Shown in pieces: positions 17,013 to 25,213 of a stretch of 64,000 bases of DNA. Below the pieces are notes generated by a model, which saw only the letters and a program-made list of their open reading frames with translations, was not told the origin of the DNA and made no database searches. Position numbers and translations under genes: made by a program. The stretch lies in assembly GCF_013410355.1 (NCBI RefSeq), contig NZ_JACCFI010000001.1, forward strand, positions 248,001 through 312,000, in the 5' to 3' direction. This DNA comes from Agromyces hippuratus (GTDB taxonomy: Bacteria > Actinomycetota > Actinomycetes > Actinomycetales > Microbacteriaceae). Positions within the stretch are counted from its first letter, which is position 1; each line of letters opens with the position of its first letter.

Positions 17013-17903
17013 GTGACCACCGCCCCGCTCCTCGGCCTTCTGCTCGACGTCGACGGCCCCATCGCGAGCCCCGTGACCCGGTCGATCGCGATCCCGTCGA
17101 TCGCCCGCGATCTCGCGGCCCTCGCGAACGCCGGCAATCCCGTGATCTTCAACACCGGGCGATCCGATGCGTTCATCGCCGAGCAGGTCGTGCCGCCGCT
17201 GCTCGCCGCCGGCCTCGAGCCGGGCGCACCCGTCTGGGCGATCTGCGAGAAGGGGGCGGTCTGGGCCGCCATCGATCGGAACGGCCTCGGCGAGGTCTTC
17301 GTCGACCTCGAGCTCGCGATGCCCGCCGACTTCGCCGCCGACATGCGCGCCTACGTCGAGGAGCACTTCGACGAGTTCGCCTTCTTCGACGACACGAAGC
17401 GTGCGATGGTCTCGGTCGAGCAGCACGTGCACGTGGCATCCGACGACTATCTCGGGGCCCAGCCGCGCTTCGACGCGCACGCGCACGAACGGCTCGCGGC
17501 CAGGGGCTTCGGCACCGTGCGGGAGGGCGACGAGCGACCGGATGCCGCGGGGCGCGTGCACTGGCGCATCGACCCGACGATCATCTCGACCGACGTCGAG
17601 TCGGTGCGACTCGGCAAGGACCTCGGCGCGGCCCGGGCCGTCGAACTGCTCGAGGAGCGCGGCATCCGCCCGCAGCACTGGCGCACGATGGGCGACTCGC
17701 GCGGCGACTACCGCATGGCAGACTGGCTCGCCGAACGCGGCGAGCGGGTACGTCACGTCGATGTGCGCCCGGCCGAGGGCGTCCCGGCCACCGCGTATCC
17801 CGTGCTCACCGCGGGGGACCTCATCCACGACGAGGCCGGCGCCGTGTTCCTCTCCCGATGGGCCGAGGCGTCGCGGCGCGGCGACCTCGGCGACGACGAG
17901 TAG
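17013..17903 (+). CDS. HAD superfamily hydrolase
   Basis: A 296-residue phosphatase-like protein with the HAD nucleophile motif LLDVDGPI (Asp at about 10 and 12), motif II FNTGRSD and the C-terminal motif MGDSRGDYRMADW. A sucrose-phosphatase-like (C2) cap lies in the middle. The substrate is unknown. The downstream membrane gene begins 10 nt after its stop, so they are likely cotranscribed. Confidence 0.88.
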   Translation: MTTAPLLGLLLDVDGPIASPVTRSIAIPSIARDLAALANAGNPVIFNTGRSDAFIAEQVVPPLLAAGLEPGAPVWAICEKGAVWAAIDRNGLGEVFVDLELAMPADFAADMRAYVEEHFDEFAFFDDTKRAMVSVEQHVHVASDDYLGAQPRFDAHAHERLAARGFGTVREGDERPDAAGRVHWRIDPTIISTDVESVRLGKDLGAARAVELLEERGIRPQHWRTMGDSRGDYRMADWLAERGERVRHVDVRPAEGVPATAYPVLTAGDLIHDEAGAVFLSRWAEASRRGDLGDDE

Positions 17904-17913
17904 CGGGCCGCCG

Positions 17914-18765
17914 ATGCCGAGCGCGAACCTCGTGGAGACGGTCGAACAACCCGAGCTGCGGACGCATCCGATCGCCCTCGTGCCCGCCGTGCTCGTGTGC
18001 GGGGCGGCGGTGCTGCTCTTCGGGTTCATGGTGCCGATCGCGGGCTACGCGATGCTCGCCGTCGGACTCCTCGCCGCGTGGCTCTGCGACCGCTCGGGCC
18101 GCACCGAGCGGCTGCTCGCCGACCTCGCGCTCATCGCCATCGGGCAGGTCATCATCTCGACGGTGTCGCTGAAGGCCGACCTCAGTGACGAGGGCATCGT
18201 GCGCTTCGCGGTCGTGCTCGGGCTCGCCGTGCTCGTGCCCTACGTCATCTCGCGGTTCGTGTACCGCGAGCACGTCATCCGCTTCCCGTGGCGCACCGGC
18301 CGGCGCTGGAACCGCACGCAGTGGCTCTACCTGATCTTCGTGACGCTCGCGGGCTGGCTGATCCTGCCGTTCTACTTCATCAGCTCGGGCGTCTACACGA
18401 ACTGGCCGACGGTGACCGAGCCCGACACGATCGCGCGCCTCTTCGTCGGCGTCGCCGCCGTCGGCACGTGGGACGAGCTCTTCTTCATCTGCACGATCTT
18501 CGTGCTGTTGCGCCGCCACTTCCCGTCGTGGCAGGCGAACCTGCTGCAGTCGATCGTCTTCGTGTCGTTCCTGTGGGAGCTCGGCTACCAGTCGTGGGGG
18601 CCGCTGCTCACGATCCCGTTCGCACTGATCCAGGGCTACACGTTCAAGCTCACGAAGTCGCTCACCTACGTGTTCGTCGTGCACATGCTCTTCGACGCCG
18701 TGGTGTTCGCGGTCATCGTGTACGCGCACACCGGGTGGCCGGCGATCTTCCTGCTGGCGCCGTAG
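17914..18765 (+). CDS. CPBP-like (CAAX protease and bacteriocin-processing) membrane protein
   Basis: A 283-residue protein with about eight membrane segments. The region WDELFFICTIFVLLRRHFPSW, followed by FLWELGYQSWG and HMLFDAVVF, is reminiscent of the EExxxR / FxxxH / HxxxD pattern of CPBP intramembrane proteases, although the first motif reads DE instead of EE. Activity is uncertain. Confidence 0.7.
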   Translation: MPSANLVETVEQPELRTHPIALVPAVLVCGAAVLLFGFMVPIAGYAMLAVGLLAAWLCDRSGRTERLLADLALIAIGQVIISTVSLKADLSDEGIVRFAVVLGLAVLVPYVISRFVYREHVIRFPWRTGRRWNRTQWLYLIFVTLAGWLILPFYFISSGVYTNWPTVTEPDTIARLFVGVAAVGTWDELFFICTIFVLLRRHFPSWQANLLQSIVFVSFLWELGYQSWGPLLTIPFALIQGYTFKLTKSLTYVFVVHMLFDAVVFAVIVYAHTGWPAIFLLAP

Positions 18766-18781
18766 GGCGGCGGGCTCTGGA

Positions 18782-19153
18782 TCATTCGCCCTGGTCGACG
18801 GATGCCCCGTGCTCGCCGAGCCATTCGAGCAGCACCGCCGCGTGGTTGACCTGCTCGTCGCGCGCGCCGAACAGCAGCGTGACCCGATCGTGCTCCTCGC
18901 CGAGCGCGACGAGCGCCCGCGCGGCGTCGTTCGCGTCGAGCTCGCCGCGGTACCGCTCGGCGAACTCGTCGAAGCGCTCGCGGTCGTGGTGCCACTCGGT
19001 GCGCAGCTCGGAGGAGGGTGCGACGTCCTTGTCCCATAGATCGAGCTCGGCGCGCTCCTTGCTCACGCCACGCGGCCAGAGTCGGTCGACGAGCACGCGA
19101 TAGCCGTCGGATGGCTCGGCCCGGTCGTAGACCCGCTTGATGACGAACCCCAT
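18782..19153 (-). CDS. DUF488 family protein
   Basis: A 123-residue protein with the hallmark DUF488 start IKRVYD and the segments RVLVDRLWPRGVSKE and WHHDRERFDEFAERYRGEL, plus a conserved late VTLLFGARDEQVNHA. The family is widespread and uncharacterised. The ATG has CAGACT six bases upstream. Confidence 0.92.
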   Translation of the reverse strand: MGFVIKRVYDRAEPSDGYRVLVDRLWPRGVSKERAELDLWDKDVAPSSELRTEWHHDRERFDEFAERYRGELDANDAARALVALGEEHDRVTLLFGARDEQVNHAAVLLEWLGEHGASVDQGE

Positions 19154-19220
19154 GGGGTCAGTCTGCCCCGGGGCATCCGTCGTGCCAAGCGGCGCCGTGC
19201 CGACCGCCGTGCCGACGGCG

Positions 19221-19415
19221 TCAGCTCTTCGGTCGGCTCCGCAATCCGACCACGATGAGCGCGACGCCGCCGAGCGCGATGATCGGTCCGAGGATCGCCC
19301 AGAGCAGGGAGCCGGTCATGGCGCTGCCGCCGATGAGGCCGATGCCCTGGAACATGAACACGACGCCCATGACGACGACGAGCGCTCCGATCGCGACGAG
19401 AACTGGCTTTCGCAT
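19221..19415 (-). CDS. Small two-TM membrane protein
   Basis: A 64-residue hydrophobic protein with two membrane spans (about 7-25 and 36-57), a glycine-rich hinge and a basic tail (LRSRPKS). I do not recognise a family. GATGCT lies six bases before its ATG, the same arrangement seen at many genes here, which supports it being real. Confidence 0.65.
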   Translation of the reverse strand: MRKPVLVAIGALVVVMGVVFMFQGIGLIGGSAMTGSLLWAILGPIIALGGVALIVVGLRSRPKS

Positions 19416-19520
19416 GCGGGCAGCATCCCGCACCGGGGGTCGTGCCGCAAGGACCGGCTGCCGCCCGGCCGGACGCTCGGTATCCTCGGACCACCCGACG
19501 CCGACGAGAGGATGCCGCGA

Positions 19521-20549
19521 ATGCGCGCGATCGTACTCGACCGCTACGGCCCGCCCGAGCAGGTCATGCATCTCGCCGAGCTCGCGGATCCGGTGCCCGG
19601 TGCCGGCGAAGTCGTCGTGCGGGTCGCCGCGGTCTCGCTCAACTCGTGGGACGTCGACCTCGCCACCGGGGCGATGCTCGTTCGTCTCGAAGGGCCGTTC
19701 CGTCCGAAGCGGCGGGTGATCGGCTCGGATGTCGCGGGCACCGTCGTCGCCGTCGGTGGAGGCGTGACCCGGCATCGTGTCGGCGACGCCGTCTTCGGGG
19801 AACTCTCGGCGTCGGGTTGGGGCGGCTTCGCCGAGCGCGTCGTCGCACGTGAAGACGCCGTCGTTGCGCGACCCGCCGGGGTCGACGACCTCACGGCCGC
19901 TGCGCTGCCGCAGGCCGCGAGCATGGCGTGGCAGGCGCTCGGAGGAGCCGAGGCGGTGGCGCCGGGCGGCGCGCTGCAGGGCAGGCGCGTGCTCATCGTC
20001 GGCGCCGGCGGGGGAGTGGGCACCTTCGCGATCCAGCTCGCGAAGCGCGGCGGCGCCCACGTGACCGCCGTCGAGCGCGCGATGTGGAAGCTCGAGGCGC
20101 TCGCCGAGCTCGGTGGCGACGTCGTGGCCGCGGGTGCACCCGACGGTGCCGACTCGCGCCACGCCTTCGATCTCGTGATCGACGTGGTCGGGGCACTGCT
20201 GCCGGCGCAGGCGAAGCAACTGCTCGCCGACGGCGGACGCGCTGCGTACATCGGCGGGAGCCCGCGCCGTATCGCCCAAGTGCTCTTCGCGGGGGGCCGC
20301 GCCGTCCGTCAGGCCGGTGTCGATGACGGTGTCGATGACGATGCTGAGGGCGAGCCCGGGCCCGCCCACAGCATCGCGCTGCTCGCGGCCGTGCCGAACC
20401 GCGACCTCCCCGAGATCGCCGCGCTCGCCGCAGCCGGTGAGCTGCGGGCGCTCATCGACGGCCCGCACCCGCTCGATCAGGTGCCGCAGCAGCTCGCGCG
20501 GCTGCGTTCGGGTGCCGTGCTCGGCAAGGCCGTCATCGGGCTCGGCTGA
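19521..20549 (+). CDS. Zinc-independent medium-chain dehydrogenase/quinone oxidoreductase
   Basis: A 342-residue MDR-family NADPH oxidoreductase. It has the GroES-like half (AVSLNSWDVDLATG, GSDVAGTVVAVGGGV) and a Rossmann half with VLIVGAGGGVGTFAIQLAK. Zinc-ligand cysteines are absent, so it is of the quinone oxidoreductase type. An acidic insertion made from the in-frame repeat VDDGVDDDAEGEPG (about 266-280) is unusual. Start: ATG 19521, nine bases after GAGAGG. Confidence 0.9.
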   Translation: MRAIVLDRYGPPEQVMHLAELADPVPGAGEVVVRVAAVSLNSWDVDLATGAMLVRLEGPFRPKRRVIGSDVAGTVVAVGGGVTRHRVGDAVFGELSASGWGGFAERVVAREDAVVARPAGVDDLTAAALPQAASMAWQALGGAEAVAPGGALQGRRVLIVGAGGGVGTFAIQLAKRGGAHVTAVERAMWKLEALAELGGDVVAAGAPDGADSRHAFDLVIDVVGALLPAQAKQLLADGGRAAYIGGSPRRIAQVLFAGGRAVRQAGVDDGVDDDAEGEPGPAHSIALLAAVPNRDLPEIAALAAAGELRALIDGPHPLDQVPQQLARLRSGAVLGKAVIGLG

Positions 20550-20572
20550 GCGGCCACACCGACGACGAGGTG

Positions 20573-20622
20573 GAGACCGACGCGGTCGAGAGACCGACGC
20601 GGTCGAGAGACCGACGTCGTCG
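20573..20622. repeat. 17-nt tandem repeat, 2.9 copies
   Basis: GAGACCGACGCGGTCGA occurs at 20573-20589 and 20590-20606, followed by GAGACCGACGTCGTCG at 20607-20622. It fills the gap between two convergent genes. Each unit contains the dyad ACCG-ACG-CGGT, so single-stranded copies could fold. Confidence 0.85.
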
Positions 20623-20641
20623 TGGCCGAAGGCCGTCGCGG

Positions 20642-20896
20642 TCAGAGCCCGCGCAGGATCTCCGCGCGCTTCGCGGCGTACTCGGCGTCGGTGATCCTCG
20701 CCTCGGAGCGCAGCCGTTCGAGCCGGTCGAGCCGTTCGCCCGCGCCCGGCGGCGACCCGGCGCGCTCGAGCGCCGCGCTGTTGCCCGACTTCGCGGCGCA
20801 CCGGATGAGCAGCAGCACCCCGACGGCGACCGCCGCGAAGAGCACGAGCACGCCGAGGATGATCAATGCATGCCACCCGATGAAGCCCTGGAACAT
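20642..20896 (-). CDS. Small SHOCT-domain membrane protein
   Basis: An 84-residue protein with one N-terminal membrane segment (about 10-32) and a C-terminal SHOCT domain (LDRLERLRSEARITDAEYAAKRAEIL). SHOCT domains are short oligomerisation modules. The ATG at 20896 has GAAGGG nine bases ahead; an upstream in-frame TTG is less likely. Confidence 0.85.
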   Translation of the reverse strand: MFQGFIGWHALIILGVLVLFAAVAVGVLLLIRCAAKSGNSAALERAGSPPGAGERLDRLERLRSEARITDAEYAAKRAEILRGL

Positions 20897-21013
20897 GTTC
20901 GACAACCCTTCGGGAACCGGCGCCCCATGACGGCGACAATGCGGATGACTCTAGCGATCGGGGCGCTCCGGCACCATTGCTGCACGGTGCAGGGGTCGGC
21001 CGCGAGGCATCCG

Positions 21014-21116
21014 CTCTGGTAGAGTATTGAGGTTGCCGTCATGACGGCCGCGCACAAAGAGAGCCCGGGCATTCTGCCACGGGCAGCGCGCAACAAGAAG
21101 AAAGGGGATCCCATCT
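21014..21116 (+). promoter_or_regulatory. rpsO promoter and structured leader
   Basis: A TAGAGT -10-like hexamer (about 21020) is followed by an mRNA leader of roughly 85 nt. The leader contains the perfect dyad GCCGTCATGACGGC (21035-21048) and a second stem GCCCG/CGGGC (21063-21084), and ends in AAAGGGG before the start codon. S15 commonly autoregulates through leader RNA structure, so this is a candidate, but no known S15 leader class is recognised. Confidence 0.5.
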
Positions 21117-21386
21117 ATGGCACTTGAAGCCGATGTCAAGAAGGCGATCATCGAAGAGTACGCGACGCACCCCGGTGACACTGGATCCCCCGAGGTCCAG
21201 ATCGCGCTCCTCACGAAGCGAATCAAGGACCTCACCGAGCACCTGAAGGAGCACAAGCACGACCACCACTCGCGTCGTGGCCTGCTGCTCCTCGTCGGTC
21301 AGCGTCGTCGTCTGCTCGGCTACCTCGCCGATGTGGACATCAACCGCTACCGCAAGCTCATCGAGCGTCTCGGCCTGCGCCGCTAA
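21117..21386 (+). CDS. rpsO: 30S ribosomal protein S15
   Basis: An 89-residue protein of typical S15 length with the signature HPGDTGSPEVQIALLTKRI and HKHDHHSRRGLLLLVGQRR. It binds the central domain of 16S rRNA early in 30S assembly. The ATG follows AAAGGGGATCCCATCT. The gene is monocistronic here, because a terminator follows and the next gene is opposed; pnp, its usual neighbour, is 19 kb away. Confidence 0.99.
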   Translation: MALEADVKKAIIEEYATHPGDTGSPEVQIALLTKRIKDLTEHLKEHKHDHHSRRGLLLLVGQRRRLLGYLADVDINRYRKLIERLGLRR

Positions 21387-21419
21387 TCGACTCTCGCTGA
21401 ATCCGCGAACTTCTTGCGG

Positions 21420-21458
21420 AAGCCCCCGCCCAGCTCTCACGAGCCGGCCGGGGGCTTT
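21420..21458. terminator. Rho-independent terminator of rpsO (bidirectional)
   Basis: AAGCCCCCG (21420-21428) pairs with CGGGGGCTT (21449-21457), flanked by TT on the plus side and by A residues that give T on the minus side. It lies between the convergent rpsO and DUF2207 genes and can serve both. Confidence 0.85.
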
Positions 21459-21460
21459 CG

Positions 21461-24400
21461 TCATCCCCGGGTGAGTTCGTCCCGGATCTCCTCGGGAGCC
21501 CGCTTGCGCGCGGTCAGCACGAGCGCGGCGACGACCGCGGCGATCGCCGCGACGAGCGGCCACCCCAGCATGGGCAGCACGGGATGGTCGGGCACCATGT
21601 CGCCGCACAGCCAGAAGAACCCGACCGCGGCCGTCAGCGTCGCCAGGGGCGCGAACCAGACGACGAGGTCGCGGAACACGCCGGGACGGAACGCGGCCGG
21701 CACCTGCGCGAGGCCGGCGAGGATGCCGAGCCCTGCGATGAGGATCGCGAGCACCTCGAGGGCGAGCGTCGCTGCGAACGGCAGTACGGAGATCGCCTGC
21801 CAGGCGCGCCGGTCGTCTTCATCGGGGCCGACGAAGGTGCCCGCCGGGAAGTCGAGTCGCACGCCGAGATCGTCGACGGTGAGCACGAGCGGTACGCCGA
21901 ACTCGGTGTCCTCGAAGGAGACCGAGGCGACCAGGGTGCCGTCCGAATGCTCGGTCGTCTCCTCGACCCCGTGCATTTCGAGGTCGGCCACGGCCTCGTC
22001 GACCCCGCCGAACGGCACGACGGACTCGGGCCAGTCGCGCGCCTCGTCGGCGGCGTCGGTGTCGCGCGTGATCCAGCCGGACTCGGTCGCGAGCGCGTAC
22101 AGGTCGTCGGCCACGCGGAACTCGATCCGCGTAGGGGCGAACTCCTGGGTGTCGTGGTCGCGCCACGACGAGGCGAGATCCCAGTTCTCGATCAGCGCCG
22201 CCCAGCGCACGCGATCGACGGTCGGCCCAGTCCCGTAGCCGCCCTCGTCGCCGGTCGCCGCGACGGCGGCCGACCCGAGCGTGTACTCGACCTCGACGTC
22301 ACGCGTGCCGGACAGCACCTCGGTCAGCGTCGTGTGCATGAGGAGCGTGTCGCGCACCTGCTCGGTCGCGAACGGCACGTCGTCGCCATCGATGCGCACC
22401 GCGTCGACGCGCAGGTCGAGGGTCTGGCCCTCGACACGATTGCGCCATTGGTCGGCGAACTGCGGCACCCGGCTGCTCGAATCATCGAACGCGACCTCGA
22501 ATCGCTCGGTGACGTGCAGCACGGCACGGCCGTCGGACGCCCGCGAGAGCTCGCCGACGATGTCCGCGGTCTCGACGGTCGTCCAGAGCGAGCCGGGCAC
22601 ATCCTGGTCGAACGCGGCGTAGCGGATGCCGCGCTCGTAGGGGTTCGGCACGAGCGCGATCATCGCGATCATGCCGGGCAGCAGCAGGAGGGATGCGCCG
22701 ATCACGAGCAGGCGCGGCCACGTGAGGTATCCGGGCGTGCGCCATCCGCGTTCGGCCGAGGTGTCGCCGATCTCGGCGTCCAGCAGGGCCGTCACGCGGC
22801 GCCCGGCCGATCTCGCGTCGGTCGCGAGCACGGCATAGGGGAGCGCCGGATCGTTCGATGGGCCGCGGTCGAGCAGCTGCGTGCGGTCAGCGTAGGCGTC
22901 GATGCCGAGCAGGTGCTGCTTGAGGAGCGCCCCGCGGCGGGTGAGCGGGCGCGAGGACCAGGCGATCCACATCACGATCGCAGCGATGACCGTCGAGGCG
23001 ATGACGAACGCCACCGGCCACCAGACGACGGCGAGCTTCGCCTGGTGCGAGAGTTGGCGCACGAGTCCCCACTGCACGAGCACGAGGGCGGGGGGAGCGG
23101 CGAGGAACGCGTCGCGCACGAACCCCGCCGGCACGCGGCGGAGTCCGTCGGCGACGATCCTCCGCCGGTCGCCGCCGAACCAGTACCGTGCGAGCGCGCG
23201 GGGCAGGTCGCCGATCCGCCCGGTGCGGCGCGCGGCACGGGCGGCCTGCACGCGGGCACGTCCGACCTCGGCCGGGCGGGCCCGCTTCCACCGCGGGAGC
23301 CCCTCGAGCGCCTCGCCGAGCTCGACCGCCCGCGGCGCACCCAGCACGTGCGCGGCGATGCCGGGGGTCACCTGCGGCGGCTCGTGCTGGGCCACGAACC
23401 ACGGGCGCCCCCGGGCGTCGGCCCAGGCCACTGCGCGTGCGGCCAGCGCGAACAGCAGGGCGATCGCGAGCAGGGCGAGCGGCAGCAGCGGCCCGAACGA
23501 CTGCACGATGAACAGTGGTGACGGCGGCGGCATCTCGAACGTGCCGGCCTCGAAGCTCATGGTGAACCAGGCCTGCGCGTGCGGCGGGATGTTCTGTTCG
23601 TTCGTCAGGCGGTACGTCGAATGGCCCGGCTCGCCGTCGGCTTCGGCCTCGAGCCACTCGCCGCCGCCGACGAGCGTCCAGGCGAGGCTGCCGCGCGGTT
23701 CGCGGATGAGCCGGTCGGCGAGCTCGTCGGGCAGGGTGATCGCGACGTCGAGGCCCGAGAACGCCTGGGGCCAGGAGGGGCCGAAGACGTCCCATTCCAG
23801 CAGGTCGATGCTCGCGCCGCTCGCCTCGTCGACGGCGACGTACGCGAGGTCGGACATCCGGTAGCTCAGTCCGAAGTCGTGGTCGCCGGTGAGCCGCTCG
23901 CCGGCGTCGATCGTGACGGTGACCTGCGTGGGGCTCCGGCTGATCTCGGCATCAACGGGTTCGCCGTCGAGTGTCGCCGTGATCGACGAGGGAGCGAGCG
24001 AGTGCCCCTCGTATTCGGCGGCGAGCACCCGCTGGATGCCGGTCGCCGCGACATCGTCGGGGAAGTTCGCCGCGATCCGTTCCTCGACCTCGGCGCGCAG
24101 CCGGCCGTCGGCGTCGCGCTCGATGCGGTAGTCCGCGGCGAACTCGCGGGCGATCCAGTCGTCGGTCGCGTGCGAGGCCGACGAGGTGATGTCGTCGAGG
24201 GTCAGCGGCGGATTGATGACGGGGCCGACCAGCAGCACGACGCCCGCAGTGGCGACAACGGCCCAGAACAGGCGGAGCCCGCGCCGGAGCCCGCGCCCGC
24301 CGTGGCTGCGCAGCCACGCCTCGAGCCCGAGCAGCCAGCCCGAGAGCAGGGCCCAGAGCGGGGTGTGCCGCGGCCGGTCGTCGCGGAGGGCGTCATCGGG

Positions 24401-24481
24401 CATCGACGACGCGGGATCGGCAGCCGCAGGGGTCGGCGCAGACGCGGAGTCGTCGTCGTGGCGGGAGCGGCGTCGGGTCAC
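21461..24481 (-). CDS. Large DUF2207-family membrane protein with duplicated architecture
   Basis: A 1006-residue protein. After an acidic N-terminus and one membrane span (about 72-92) comes an extracytoplasmic beta-rich domain (about 95-325), two to four spans and a cytosolic region, then a second similar set: span near 640, extracytoplasmic domain (about 660-890) and three or four C-terminal spans. DUF2207 proteins carry such an outside domain; their function is unknown. GTG 24481 lies seven bases after TAGAAT on the minus strand. Confidence 0.82.
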   Translation of the reverse strand: MTRRRSRHDDDSASAPTPAAADPASSMPDDALRDDRPRHTPLWALLSGWLLGLEAWLRSHGGRGLRRGLRLFWAVVATAGVVLLVGPVINPPLTLDDITSSASHATDDWIAREFAADYRIERDADGRLRAEVEERIAANFPDDVAATGIQRVLAAEYEGHSLAPSSITATLDGEPVDAEISRSPTQVTVTIDAGERLTGDHDFGLSYRMSDLAYVAVDEASGASIDLLEWDVFGPSWPQAFSGLDVAITLPDELADRLIREPRGSLAWTLVGGGEWLEAEADGEPGHSTYRLTNEQNIPPHAQAWFTMSFEAGTFEMPPPSPLFIVQSFGPLLPLALLAIALLFALAARAVAWADARGRPWFVAQHEPPQVTPGIAAHVLGAPRAVELGEALEGLPRWKRARPAEVGRARVQAARAARRTGRIGDLPRALARYWFGGDRRRIVADGLRRVPAGFVRDAFLAAPPALVLVQWGLVRQLSHQAKLAVVWWPVAFVIASTVIAAIVMWIAWSSRPLTRRGALLKQHLLGIDAYADRTQLLDRGPSNDPALPYAVLATDARSAGRRVTALLDAEIGDTSAERGWRTPGYLTWPRLLVIGASLLLLPGMIAMIALVPNPYERGIRYAAFDQDVPGSLWTTVETADIVGELSRASDGRAVLHVTERFEVAFDDSSSRVPQFADQWRNRVEGQTLDLRVDAVRIDGDDVPFATEQVRDTLLMHTTLTEVLSGTRDVEVEYTLGSAAVAATGDEGGYGTGPTVDRVRWAALIENWDLASSWRDHDTQEFAPTRIEFRVADDLYALATESGWITRDTDAADEARDWPESVVPFGGVDEAVADLEMHGVEETTEHSDGTLVASVSFEDTEFGVPLVLTVDDLGVRLDFPAGTFVGPDEDDRRAWQAISVLPFAATLALEVLAILIAGLGILAGLAQVPAAFRPGVFRDLVVWFAPLATLTAAVGFFWLCGDMVPDHPVLPMLGWPLVAAIAAVVAALVLTARKRAPEEIRDELTRG

Positions 24482-24572
24482 CCGGCCGATTCTAAGGGGA
24501 CGTGATGTCGCCCTCGGTCACGCTGAACGAGAGCGGAGCCCCTGGGCAACCATGGGGTGGATCGATGCCGCG

Positions 24573-25118
24573 CTACTCGGCGCGCGCGCGGTGCGCCCGA
24601 GCGGCCATGCGGTTGCCGCAGCGCGTGCTGCAGTAGCGACGAGACGCGTTCTTCGACAGGTCGGCGTAGATGCCCGCGCAGTCGTCGGCCTCGCAGACGC
24701 GCAGGCGATCCATGCCGTCGGCGCGGATGACGTCGACGAACGCCATGGCCGCCTCGACGAGGATGCGCGAGGCGAGCGGGGCGTCCTGACTGGTCGCGTG
24801 CACGTGCCAGTCGAGGTCGTCGTGCCGCACGAGTCGGGGCAGGGCGTTCGCCTCGTCGAGGATCGCGTTCACCTCGGCCACGGCGTCGTCGCGATCGAGT
24901 CTCCAGAGCGCGCGCAGCCGGTCGCGCGCGGCGGCGACCTCGGCGACTTCGGCGGCGGTGCCGTCGCGCCGACCCGAGTACCACCAGGCGTCGAGGATGG
25001 CGCCGAGCTGCTCGGGTGTCGAGAGCTCGTCCGCGCCTGATTCGGATGCCTCGGGCACGGTGTCGGCCAGTGCGGCCACGAAGCCGAGCGCTGCGATCGT
25101 GTCATCGGTGAAGATCAT
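24573..25118 (-). CDS. CGNR zinc-finger transcriptional regulator
   Basis: A 181-residue protein of the ABATE/CGNR family. An N-terminal ligand-binding-like domain is followed by a C-terminal zinc finger with CEADDC and CSTRCGNR, ending in an Arg/Ala-rich helix. It probably regulates the divergent EamA transporter. The ATG at 25118 has AGGAG three bases upstream on the minus strand; a longer N-terminus up to 25157 is possible but lacks similarity. Confidence 0.88.
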   Translation of the reverse strand: MIFTDDTIAALGFVAALADTVPEASESGADELSTPEQLGAILDAWWYSGRRDGTAAEVAEVAAARDRLRALWRLDRDDAVAEVNAILDEANALPRLVRHDDLDWHVHATSQDAPLASRILVEAAMAFVDVIRADGMDRLRVCEADDCAGIYADLSKNASRRYCSTRCGNRMAARAHRARAE

Positions 25119-25213
25119 TTGACTCCTGACGTCCGTTGCCGCTACTGTCACGAGCATAACGTCGTTCGGTCATGACGCCGCCACGAGATCCACACCACGA
25201 GAAGGAGACGCCG

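Noticed and set aside
20317..20342. The repeat GTCGATGACG inside the quinone oxidoreductase gene as a possible frameshift or insertion.
   Set aside because: It stays in frame and adds only an acidic loop (VDDGVDDD); the enzyme continues normally.
21461..21470. The rpsO terminator as part of a plus-strand gene continuing to 22238.
   Set aside because: The plus-strand frames there lie opposite DUF2207 and are shadows.
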